Assembly: GCA_017883235.1 (NCBI GenBank)
Contig: JADGNY010000073.1
Coordinates: 1-35,077 of the forward strand
Reading direction: 5' to 3'
Length of the DNA: 35,077 nucleotides
Source of the DNA: Thermoanaerobaculia bacterium
GTDB taxonomy: Bacteria > Acidobacteriota > Thermoanaerobaculia > Gp7-AA8
Every line of letters starts with the position of its first letter. Position 1 is the stretch's first letter. A program made the position numbers and the translations under genes. The notes beneath the pieces are model-generated. The model saw nothing but the letters and a program-made list of their open reading frames with translations, had not been told where the DNA came from and ran no database searches. This document shows positions 22,971 to 30,872 of the stretch, in pieces.

Positions 22971-23165
22971 AAAGCCGGCGAGGTGCAGATGGCCGATCAT
23001 GAGGCATCGCTCAAGAGCGACGGGTGGACGATCATTCGCGATCACGGCGAGCTGGAAGCGAAGAAGCGCGCCGGCGCGACTACCGTGTGGTACCAGTCGT
23101 TCCCGAACTCGCCGAAGGTGACCCTCCTCGAGGAGGCGCCGCCGCCGCGCGTGATCACGCTGACG
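22971..23165 (+). pseudogene. Fragment duplicated from the OmpA-family gene
   Basis: This stretch encodes KAGEVQMADHEASLKSDG, WTIIRDHGELEAKKRAGATT and VWYQSFPNS, nearly identical in DNA and protein to 24806-25000 inside the intact gene downstream. It has neither signal peptide nor C-terminal domain and then runs into the 3' end of the convergent FG-GAP gene. It is a partial duplicate, not a gene. Confidence 0.85.
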
Positions 23166-23197
23166 CCCAACGCCAGCCCGCATCCCATGACGATCGA

Positions 23198-24451
23198 TCA
23201 GTGCCTGACGGCGTGTCGCCGCGGCGGAACAGTTTCCACCGGTGTGACGAAGACGAATGCTGATCCAACGCTCTGGTTGTCAATTGGGGCGCCAGCAATA
23301 ATCGTTTTGCCGTCACCGGCGAGGGCCAGCGAAAAGCCCATCTGTTGCCCGTCCGAAACGGTGTTGCTCTGCAGCTTATGGTTTTGCTGTGTCCAGACTC
23401 CTCCGCTTTTGGTCCAGACCCACAACGATCCGCCGTTTACATTGTCCGTGGGGCCTCCAACAACGGCGATATTGCCGTCGGCAGAAATGCCGACGGACGA
23501 GCCTTGCTCGGCCTTCCCGAAGGCATTCGAGCCGACCAACTTGGCGCCCTGTTGAGTCCAGACTCCTCCGCTTCTGGTCCAGACCCAAGCTGCTCCAACC
23601 CTGTTGTTGTCAGCAAACCCGCCGACGATCGCTGTGTTTCCGTCAGCCGAGAGGGACACCGCACCACCTTGTCCGGCAAATTCGGTGGCATCAGAGCCGA
23701 CTAGTTTGTTTCCCTGCTGTGTCCAGATTCCTCCGCTCCTCGTCCAGACCCATGCAGCGCCGCCACCGCCATCATGATATCCTCCGACGATGGCCGTGTT
23801 GCCATCCGCGGAAAGAGAAACGGAGCTACCTTGACCAGAGCTCCCGATAGACCCTGATCCGACGAGTTTAGCCCCCTGCTGTGTCCAGACTCCTCCGGTC
23901 CTCGACCAGATCCATGCAGCGCCAATGTTCCCGTTGTCATTGACCCCTCCTGCGATCGCCGTGTTGCCGTCTGCTGATAGAGCCACAGACCAACCTTGAA
24001 CGGACGTAATCCCAATAGAGCCGGCGCCGGCTAGCTTAGGTCCCTGCTGCGTCCAGATCACTCCGTTCCTGGTCCAGACCAATACCGCTCCCTTGGCGCC
24101 GTCGTCGTAAGGCACTCCTACCAAGGCGGTGTTGCCATCGGCAGAAATCGCGACTGCGAAGCCCTGCCCTCCTCCTGCAGAGCCGACCAGCTTGGTTCCC
24201 TGCTGGGTCCAGAATCCTCCGTTCCGAGTCCAGATCCATGCGGATCCACTCGTGCCGTCCTGTGGCCCTCCGACGATCGCCGTATTGCCGTCGGAGGAGA
24301 TTGCAACGGAGTCACCTTGTTCCGGTTGACCTATGTAGTCTGCGCCAACAAGTTTCGCCCCCTGCTGCGCGAACTGCGCGAGGGCGGAGTGAAAAGGAAG
24401 CAACGTGGCGTAGACGAGGACGATCAGCGCAAAGCGATAGCGCGTGTTCAT
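23198..24451 (-). CDS. Secreted FG-GAP-type seven-bladed beta-propeller protein
   Basis: The product is 417 aa. The Sec signal (FALIVLVYATLLPFHSALAQ) is followed by seven repeats of about 53 residues, each with W.QQG.KLVGS....G...QG.SV..SADGNTA(I/L)VG and then GAAWVWTR..G. The count of QQG/QQN-KL starts is exactly seven, enough for a closed propeller with velcro closure. Such FG-GAP/integrin-alpha-like proteins are exported and usually bind ligands or surfaces. The C-terminal tail PPRRHAVRH is odd. No sorting domain is seen. High internal DNA identity implies recent repeat amplification. Confidence 0.85.
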   Translation of the reverse strand: MNTRYRFALIVLVYATLLPFHSALAQFAQQGAKLVGADYIGQPEQGDSVAISSDGNTAIVGGPQDGTSGSAWIWTRNGGFWTQQGTKLVGSAGGGQGFAVAISADGNTALVGVPYDDGAKGAVLVWTRNGVIWTQQGPKLAGAGSIGITSVQGWSVALSADGNTAIAGGVNDNGNIGAAWIWSRTGGVWTQQGAKLVGSGSIGSSGQGSSVSLSADGNTAIVGGYHDGGGGAAWVWTRSGGIWTQQGNKLVGSDATEFAGQGGAVSLSADGNTAIVGGFADNNRVGAAWVWTRSGGVWTQQGAKLVGSNAFGKAEQGSSVGISADGNIAVVGGPTDNVNGGSLWVWTKSGGVWTQQNHKLQSNTVSDGQQMGFSLALAGDGKTIIAGAPIDNQSVGSAFVFVTPVETVPPRRHAVRH

Positions 24452-24579
24452 GAGGGCTCTCTCTCTCGGATGGGATGCTGCATTCTACATTGCCACATGT
24501 TTATTTTGGAAAGCAGAGAGCTTTTCGCAACGGGGAGCCTCTCAACTAAGATCGTGCATCACAACCGGAGGTTCGAGGC

Positions 24580-25755
24580 ATGCGTACGTGGCTCTTCATC
24601 GCGTTGCTCACCGCTCCCGCCCTTTTCGCGGCCGATCTTCCTCCCGGCTTCAGGATCACTCCCGGTTACGAAGAAGTTCCGTCGTATCACGTGTACGTTC
24701 AATTCGACACTCACACGATCGAAGACCTCGGCACGGGTGGGAGGCTTCAGGGGAAGAAGCTCGAAGGCCGCGTATGGGTCATGAACATCCAACCGGCGGG
24801 CTCGAAGAAAGCCGGCGAGGCGCAGATGGCCGATCACGAGGCATCGCTCAAGAGCGACGGTTGGACGATCATTCGCGATCACGGCGAGCTGGAAGCGAAG
24901 AAGCGCGTCGGCGCGACTACGGTGTGGTACCAGTCGTTCCCGAACTCGTCGATGGTGGCGATCCTGGAGGAGGCGCCGCCGCCGCGCGTGCTCACGCTGG
25001 CGCCGCCGAAGAACGCGCCGGAAACGCTCGCGGACAATGGCGATTACCCGTACGCCACGCCGTTTCCGGGAGGGTCGCTTCAGAGAACGGAACATGCGCC
25101 GCACTCCCTGGAGGTAAAACCGAAGAACGCGAACCAGCCGCTCATCTTTCACGTCGCGGAAACGAAGTGGTACGCCATCCCCAAAGACGTCTCACCGTAC
25201 GAATTCGTGACGGCTTACGACCGCGCGCTGGAAAAGAGTGGATGGAGCGTCGAGCGGGATGGAATCGGAAGCGACGGCATCGTCTGGGCGCACTACGCGA
25301 AGAATGGCCGGGACCTGTGGCTCTTCACGCGGGCTCAGGGCGGACAGCAATCGATCAATGTGGCCGACGTAGGCGCCGATAGCGCGGCGGCCAAACTGAA
25401 GCAGGAACTGGCCGCGTCGGGTCACGTCTCGCTCTACGGAATCTATTTCGACACCGACTCGGCCACGCCGAAGCCCGAGTCGGAGACGACGCTTCAGCAC
25501 GTACTCCAGGTGCTGACAGGCGACGCGTCGTTGCGCCTCGAGGTTCAGGGACACACCGACGACAGCGGTTCGCCGGAGCACAACGCAAAGCTTTCAGGGG
25601 ATCGCGCCGCCAGCGTCAAGGATTGGCTGACCGCACACGGGATCGCATCTTCGCGGCTGACGAGCAAGGGCTACGGCGCGACGAAGCCTGTCGCTGACAA
25701 TCACACTCCGGAAGGGAAAGCGAAGAACCGCCGCGTCGACCTCGCTCGAATCTAG
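24580..25755 (+). CDS. OmpA-family outer-membrane/peptidoglycan-binding protein
   Basis: The product is 391 aa. A signal peptide (MRTWLFIALLTAPALFAA) precedes an uncharacterised domain with two repeats of the type DGWTIIRDHGELEAKK and SGWSVERDGIGSDGIVWAHYAKNGRDLWLF. The C-terminal OmpA domain (about 278-391) shows YGIYFDTDSATPKPES, LRLEVQGHTDDSGSPEHN, LSGDRAASVKDWLTAHGI and RLTSKGYGATKPVADN...KNRRVDL, the peptidoglycan-binding signature. It anchors an envelope protein to the cell wall. Parts of it occur as fragments at 22971-23165 and 26532-26572. A GCCGGC-type repeat overlaps its stop. Confidence 0.92.
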   Translation: MRTWLFIALLTAPALFAADLPPGFRITPGYEEVPSYHVYVQFDTHTIEDLGTGGRLQGKKLEGRVWVMNIQPAGSKKAGEAQMADHEASLKSDGWTIIRDHGELEAKKRVGATTVWYQSFPNSSMVAILEEAPPPRVLTLAPPKNAPETLADNGDYPYATPFPGGSLQRTEHAPHSLEVKPKNANQPLIFHVAETKWYAIPKDVSPYEFVTAYDRALEKSGWSVERDGIGSDGIVWAHYAKNGRDLWLFTRAQGGQQSINVADVGADSAAAKLKQELAASGHVSLYGIYFDTDSATPKPESETTLQHVLQVLTGDASLRLEVQGHTDDSGSPEHNAKLSGDRAASVKDWLTAHGIASSRLTSKGYGATKPVADNHTPEGKAKNRRVDLARI

Positions 25756-25836
25756 GCCGGCACGGCCGGCTGCGCTGGTTGCCCAAGGCTCGGCCACCAT
25801 CTTTGTTTTCATCGTTCTGCCGCGCAGACTCCTAGG
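25753..25836. repeat. GCCGGC-type repeat cassette, copy 1
   Basis: It begins AGGCCGGCACGGCCGGC, continues with TGGTTGCCCAAGGCTC, and ends CCGCGCAGACTCCTAGG. Copy 2 at 28917-28999 shares both blocks at similar spacing, with a variable middle. Confidence 0.8.
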
Positions 25837-25930
25837 TCTCGTCATCTCCTCCGCGTCCCGGCGACAACTTGCCGTTCCGGAAAGATGTTCACCATTATTG
25901 GTGAGATTCCGACGTCATCGATGACGTCCT

Positions 25931-26188
25931 TTGACCTCAACCGAGCGTTTCGTCAACCTCAACCGAGCGTTCGTTAACCTCAAGCGAGCGGTCCTCGACC
26001 TCAACCGAGCCTTCGTTCGACCTCAACCGAGCGGTCGTTGAACCTCAACTGAGCCTTCGTTGACCTCGACCGAGCGGTCGTTCAACCTCAAGCGAGCCTT
26101 CGTTGACCTCAACCGAGCGGTCGTTCAACCTCAACCGAGCCTTCGTTAACCTCAACCGAGCGGTCGTTCGACCTCAACCGAGCCTTCG
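25931..26188. repeat. 20-22-bp tandem repeat, twelve units in alternating dimers
   Basis: The core is ACCTCAACCGAGC, joined alternately by CTTCGTT and GGTCGTT, giving a higher-order period near 43 bp over six dimers. Unit lengths of 20, 21 and 22 bp shift the frame, so a long coding repeat is unlikely. A short part reads as heptads (LNRAFVN, LKRAVLD) but soon stops. Not CRISPR: there are no unique spacers. Confidence 0.92.
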
Positions 26189-26195
26189 GCGACGT

Positions 26196-26531
26196 CATCG
26201 GATGGGACGTTGAACCTCGGGGAACCCACGAATGTCAGCCCTTCAGACTTAAGCGCCGTGCCGCCAGGATTTGCTTAACCCACGTTTCTTCAACCGCTTA
26301 CGTAGATTCACGACGAAGCGTCCCGATGCCGCATCCGCGAACATCGAAGGCCAGGTGATTGAAAACGCGCCACTTAACGTTCTTCGCAACCTCGACGAGA
26401 ACACCCGTACCGGAACTGGCGAGGGGCTGTAATGCATTTGAACAAATGCACTTACCGTTTCGTGCGTCCGCACAGCCGAAAAACGAAGGCCTGACCCCTA
26501 GCGGCTTTCCTGGCCCTAGCGGCTTTCCCAA
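26196..26531. other. Non-coding stretch with small repeats
   Basis: No convincing gene was found. A minus-strand 74-codon frame (26249-26473) is unrecognised and lacks support. A hairpin GCATTT-GAAC-AAATGC sits at about 26434-26449, and CCCTAGCGGCTTTCC occurs twice in tandem at about 26496-26528. Confidence 0.5.
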
Positions 26532-26572
26532 CGGCTGACGAGCAAAGGGCTACGGTGCCACGAAGCCTGTCG
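26532..26572 (+). pseudogene. Short OmpA-gene remnant
   Basis: GGCTGACGAGCAAAGGGCTA and following bases through AAGCCTGTCG match 25656-25694 of the intact OmpA gene (RLTSKGYGATKPV), with an extra A breaking the frame. This is the second fragment of that gene. Confidence 0.75.
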
Positions 26573-26573
26573 A

Positions 26574-26939
26574 TTCGCCAAGGATCAGTACGACTATCAG
26601 CAGCAACTCGTTCTTCTGCAGTCGCGCCGCGATACCCTGCAAAAGCAACTGCTCACGCTCGGTTCCACACCGGAATCCGAGGGCTTCTTTACTGACATTC
26701 TCACGGACGACGACGGCGCCATAGCGCTGCACCGCTTCCAAGTCGTCATTTGGACGATCGTGCTCGGCGTCACGTTCCTTGCCTCGGTTGTGCACGACCT
26801 GTCCATGCCCGACTTCAACACGAACTTGCTCGCCCTCATGGGCATCAGTTCGGTGACGTACCTCGGTTTCAAATTCCCCGAAAAGAACCCAGCGGCAACA
26901 ACACCTCCCGCGGGACCGGGGAGTCCCCCTGGCACATGA
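26574..26939 (+). pseudogene. C-terminal fragment of a membrane protein
   Basis: The frame ends at TGA 26937-26939 and lacks any plausible start. It reads DQYDYQQQLVLLQSRRDTLQ (coiled coil), GFFTDILTDDDGAIALHRFQ, then two membrane segments (VVIWTIVLGVTFLASVV and LLALMGISSVTYLGF) and a Pro-rich tail. I recognise the GFFxDILTDxxGxxxHRFQ...MPxFxxxLLxLMGISS pattern as the conserved C-terminus of a widespread uncharacterised membrane protein family. The N-terminal portion is gone, replaced by the OmpA remnant. Confidence 0.65.
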
Positions 26940-27049
26940 TCGGTCAAGAACCGCGCCCGGATCAGAACCCCGGCCCGGATGTGATCCCCGTTACGCACCA
27001 CGGCTCCCGAGCAACCTAATGTTCTGGAGTGGTTCAACGGAGATCTCCC

Positions 27050-28906
27050 TTGGCGTCCTCGCTCAGATTCTCGCTCCTTCTCGTGTTCGCGATCGCCGCA
27101 CCGATCTTCGCGATTTCCTACGTGGTGCCGGCGGATCGCTTCGAGGTCGAGCGATCGGGCGCGATCGTCGTCGGTCACGCGCTGCGCTCGCATGTTGAGA
27201 GCTCGCCGCGGTTCGGGATCGAGACCGTAACGGATGTCATCCTCGAAGAAACCATCAAGGGAAGCGTCCGTGGGCTCATTCAAATCCACGAGCCTGGCGG
27301 GGTGCTGGGCGATCAGGCGTACGTGATCCCGGGAGTGCCGGCCTTCGCCGAGGGCGATCGGATATTGCTCTTCCTCCACCAGCGTGAGAACGGCGAGTAC
27401 AGCGTCAACGACCTCCAACTCGGATCGTTTCATTTCGCGAAAGATGTCGTCGGGCGGGATCTGGTGATTCGCAACGAGTCCGAGCTGGAAGGTTGGGACC
27501 TCGACGGCACTCCGCACCAGGAGCCGCACCGCTCGGCGGAGAAATTCATCAACTACATTCGCGGCATCGTCCGCGGTGAGGACGTCGTCGAGGACTATGT
27601 CGTATCGACTCTACCTCTGGCCGGTGTGCAGGAAACGGTGATGGCGAGGATGGATACTCTCCATCCGATCAGCGACGCGGCGTTTACGGCAGCCTCCTAT
27701 ACGGTCGACCTCTCCGGCGGTCTCGGGGCGCGATGGAACGTCTTCCCGGGCAACGTGAACTGGAACCAGGGGAACTCGGAGAGCGGCGCTTTGGGAAATG
27801 GCACGTCGCAGATCAGCACCGCCTTCGGCTCCTGGAACGGCGGCGGCGCCCACTATGTCCTGGCGACCGCGAATGCTAACCCGAAGGGAATCCTCGACGG
27901 AGCGGACGGCGTGAACAACATCGTTTTCGAGAAGAACCTCACCTCGATCGGCGCACAGGCGTTCGTCTGTGGAGTGGGTGGCGTTCTCGGGGCGGGCGGC
28001 ATCACCTCCGCTTTCTTCGGTGGGGGCACCCATGTCTTCCACGGTGAAACGTTCGGTACCACCGTAGAGGTCGACGTCAGCATGAACCAGGGTCTCGGCG
28101 CCTGCTCTCTGGCTCAAGTTCCTCCCGGCGAGTTCAACACCACGGTCACGCACGAAGTTGGCCACACTCTCGGGTTCCGTCACTCGGATCAGAACCGTAC
28201 CCAAAACGCCCTCTGCTCGAGCGACCCGAGCCTCGACTGCAGCAACTCGGCGATCATGGATCACCTCGTCTTGGGAGGGCTCAATGGCCAACTTCAGCCG
28301 TGGGACAGCAGCGCCGTCAGCAGTGTTTACGGCAACGGCCCGGCATGCACGCCGCCTTCGATCAGTCAGCAGCCGGGCGGCTCGACGATCACCAGCGGCA
28401 ATTCCGCGCTCTTCTCGGTGACCGCAACGGGTACTCCCGCGCTTACCTACCAGTGGTTCGTCGGTTCGACCGGCAATGCCTCTGCTCCAGTCAACGGCGG
28501 TACCGGCACGACGATCACCGTCAGTCCCGCGGTCACGACTTCCTACTGGGTCCGTGTCACAGGCCAGTGCCTGCCTGTCGCCGACAGCGGCACCGCCACC
28601 GTAACCGTGATCGCCCCGTGCTCGGTACCGCAGATCGTCGCTCAGCCGAGGAATCAGACGGCTTTCACTGGGACCACCGTCTCACTGACTGTCGGCGTGA
28701 TCGGCACGACTCCTACGATCACCTGGTTCCAGGGAGCGAAGGGCACTACATCGACTCCCATCGGCTCGGGACAGACGATCACCAGTCCTGTGCTGACGCA
28801 GACGACGCAGTTCTGGGCTCGCATCACCAATCCCTGCGGCTCGGTGGATAGCGATGCCGCCACGATCACGGCGCAGCTCGCCCGTCACCGCGCGGCGCGC
28901 CACTGA
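27050..28906 (+). CDS. Secreted metzincin-type metalloprotease with Ig-like repeats
   Basis: The product is about 618 aa. TTG 27050 is favoured because GGAGAT lies 5 nt upstream and the signal peptide (SLRFSLLLVFAIAAPIFA) follows at once; a GTG at 27029 is the alternative. The zinc motif HEVGHTLGFRH (368-378) and the Met-turn SAIMDHLV (about 403) define a metzincin, matrixin-like. Two C-terminal domains of about 85 residues each (QPGGSTITSGNSALFSVTATG...TYQWF; QPRNQTAFTGTTVSLTV...ITWFQG) are Ig-like. It is an exported protease that probably binds surfaces. A Cys-containing insert near the active site may hold a disulfide. Confidence 0.85.
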   Translation: MASSLRFSLLLVFAIAAPIFAISYVVPADRFEVERSGAIVVGHALRSHVESSPRFGIETVTDVILEETIKGSVRGLIQIHEPGGVLGDQAYVIPGVPAFAEGDRILLFLHQRENGEYSVNDLQLGSFHFAKDVVGRDLVIRNESELEGWDLDGTPHQEPHRSAEKFINYIRGIVRGEDVVEDYVVSTLPLAGVQETVMARMDTLHPISDAAFTAASYTVDLSGGLGARWNVFPGNVNWNQGNSESGALGNGTSQISTAFGSWNGGGAHYVLATANANPKGILDGADGVNNIVFEKNLTSIGAQAFVCGVGGVLGAGGITSAFFGGGTHVFHGETFGTTVEVDVSMNQGLGACSLAQVPPGEFNTTVTHEVGHTLGFRHSDQNRTQNALCSSDPSLDCSNSAIMDHLVLGGLNGQLQPWDSSAVSSVYGNGPACTPPSISQQPGGSTITSGNSALFSVTATGTPALTYQWFVGSTGNASAPVNGGTGTTITVSPAVTTSYWVRVTGQCLPVADSGTATVTVIAPCSVPQIVAQPRNQTAFTGTTVSLTVGVIGTTPTITWFQGAKGTTSTPIGSGQTITSPVLTQTTQFWARITNPCGSVDSDAATITAQLARHRAARH

Positions 28907-28916
28907 TGTTTGCTCC

Positions 28917-28999
28917 AGGCCGGCACGGCCGGCAGCGTTGGTTGCCCAAGGCTCCCCAGCAGTGGCGCAAGAACGTTTCTACCGCGCAGGCTCCTAGGA
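28917..28999. repeat. GCCGGC-type repeat cassette, copy 2
   Basis: Same blocks as 25753-25836, beginning AGGCCGGCACGGCCGGC and ending CCGCGCAGGCTCCTAGG. It too lies directly downstream of a secreted-protein gene in the same orientation. Confidence 0.8.
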
Positions 29000-29106
29000 G
29001 AGGGGCCAACGGTGCGCTGTGACGAATCTCTGGCGATGGAGCGTCGAAGCCACTAACATCGCCATCTCTTCGATCCGAGTGACATTTCGAGCGACATGAG
29101 GTGATG

Positions 29107-30870
29107 ATGAAATCGCACGTTCTCCCTGGTTTGACTCTTCTCGTCTGCGCCATTGCATTCCCCGCGTTTGCCCAACAATCGACGGAACAGCCGCGCAATC
29201 CGCAACGCAGATCGGCGCAGACGCCGCCATCGACACCAGCCGCTCCCGCGGCCGCCGAGCCCGAGGCGGCGCCGCGCGCGCGGCAGCCGGAACCGGAGCG
29301 GCAGCAACCGGCGCGAACCGAATCGGAGCGCCCGGAGCCGGCCCAGCAAGGCGGCCCCGGCGCGGCGACCAACACCACCTTCCACTTCGATATGAAAGAA
29401 AGCGCGCCGAACGTGACCCACCACGAGGTCACCGTGAACGGCCATGCGATTCGGTACACGGCCACGGCCGGCCGTCTGCCCATCAAGAATGGCGAGGGAA
29501 CCACGGAAGCACTCATGTTCTACGTCGCCTATACGGTCGACGGAAGCGAGGCGGCGAAGCGTCCTCTGACCTTTGCCTACAACGGCGGACCGGGATCGGC
29601 GTCCCTCTGGCTGCACATCGGAGCGCTCGGCCCGCGTACCGTCGTGATGCAGCCCGATGGCGCCATGCCGCAGCCGCCATTCCGCCTTCACGACAATCCG
29701 TACACGCCACTCGATCGGACCGACATCGTCATGGTTGACGCCATCGGGACGGGTTGGAGCCGGCCGGCCGATGCCGCCGCTGCCCGCAAGTATGAGAACC
29801 CCGAGGGCGACATCGAGGCCTTCGGCGAATTCATTCGCATGTACATCACGCGGAACGAGCGCTGGAGCTCGCCGCTCTACCTGTTCGGCGAAAGCTACGG
29901 AACCACGCGCTCCGCGGGGATCGCCGGGTATCTCGCCGGCCGCGGCATCGTCTTCAACGGAATCGGCCTGCTCTCGATGGCCCTCAACTTCCAGACCCTT
30001 TCGGCATCGCCCACGAATGACACGGCCTATCCGTGGAACGTTCCGACGTACATGGCCATCGCCTACTACCATCACAAGCTCTCCGCCGACCTCCAGAAGG
30101 CGATGGACGGCTGTCAAGGCAATCCGGACGCCCCGTGTGCGCCGCTGCAGCAGGCCGAGCAATGGGCCATCACGGACTACTCTGCTGCACTCTCCCGAGG
30201 CGATTCGATGACCGCCCCGGAGCGGCAGGCCATCGTCGACCGGCTGTCGCAATACACCGGACTTCCCGCGCAGGTCATCGACGAGTTCAACCTGCGGATC
30301 GACGTCGGCACGTTCGACCACTACCTGCTGCTCGATCAACGGTTGCGCGTAGGCCGGCTCGATGGCCGGTACAAGCTTCCCGAGCCCGGTTTCCCGGGCG
30401 GGCGAGGCCCCGGCTCATTCAGCGATCCGGCATCGACCGCCACCACCGGCCCGTTCACCATGGCCTTCAACAACTACGTGCGCACGGAGCTCGACTACAA
30501 GACCGATACGCCCTACTACACCTCGGCGCAGCAGTCGGGGATGTTTATGTGGAGGTCGTCCGGTACCACCAATGCGCCCGGCGGCCCACAGGGTTTCCAG
30601 GAGGAGATCACTCCGTTGCGCGCGGCCATCGTCGGCAACCCCTTCTTGAAAATCCTGGTGATGGAGGGCTACTACGATCTGGCCACCCCCTACTACCAGG
30701 CCGAATACACGATGCACGAGCTGATGCTGCCGCCCGCCTTTCGAGCGAACATCAGCTACGAGCGCTACTGGTCGGGGCACATGGTCTATCTCGAGCAGAA
30801 ATCACACGCCAAACTGCAGAAGGATTGGGAGACGTTTCTCAATCAGACGCAGGGGCATAGAGCGAGGTAA
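29107..30870 (+). CDS. Secreted serine carboxypeptidase-like protein (S10 family)
   Basis: The product is about 587 aa. Of the consecutive ATGs at 29104 and 29107, the second sits better after GAGG. The signal (SHVLPGLTLLVCAIAFPAFAQ) is followed by a Pro/Ala/Glu/Arg linker (to about 80), then the alpha/beta-hydrolase core: FAYNGGPGSASLWLHIG (oxyanion region), nucleophile in LFGESYGTTRSAG, Asp in MEGYYDLATPYYQ, and His in WSGHMVYLEQ. This is the S10 triad order. Released C-terminal residues are the usual substrate class; the true specificity is unknown. Its TAA overlaps or abuts the next start, so the two form an operon. Confidence 0.9.
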   Translation: MKSHVLPGLTLLVCAIAFPAFAQQSTEQPRNPQRRSAQTPPSTPAAPAAAEPEAAPRARQPEPERQQPARTESERPEPAQQGGPGAATNTTFHFDMKESAPNVTHHEVTVNGHAIRYTATAGRLPIKNGEGTTEALMFYVAYTVDGSEAAKRPLTFAYNGGPGSASLWLHIGALGPRTVVMQPDGAMPQPPFRLHDNPYTPLDRTDIVMVDAIGTGWSRPADAAAARKYENPEGDIEAFGEFIRMYITRNERWSSPLYLFGESYGTTRSAGIAGYLAGRGIVFNGIGLLSMALNFQTLSASPTNDTAYPWNVPTYMAIAYYHHKLSADLQKAMDGCQGNPDAPCAPLQQAEQWAITDYSAALSRGDSMTAPERQAIVDRLSQYTGLPAQVIDEFNLRIDVGTFDHYLLLDQRLRVGRLDGRYKLPEPGFPGGRGPGSFSDPASTATTGPFTMAFNNYVRTELDYKTDTPYYTSAQQSGMFMWRSSGTTNAPGGPQGFQEEITPLRAAIVGNPFLKILVMEGYYDLATPYYQAEYTMHELMLPPAFRANISYERYWSGHMVYLEQKSHAKLQKDWETFLNQTQGHRAR

Positions 30871-30872
30871 TG

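Noticed and set aside
25931-26188. Possible CRISPR array or coding heptad repeat
   Set aside because: There are no spacers; unit lengths of 20-22 bp break the frame and stops appear.
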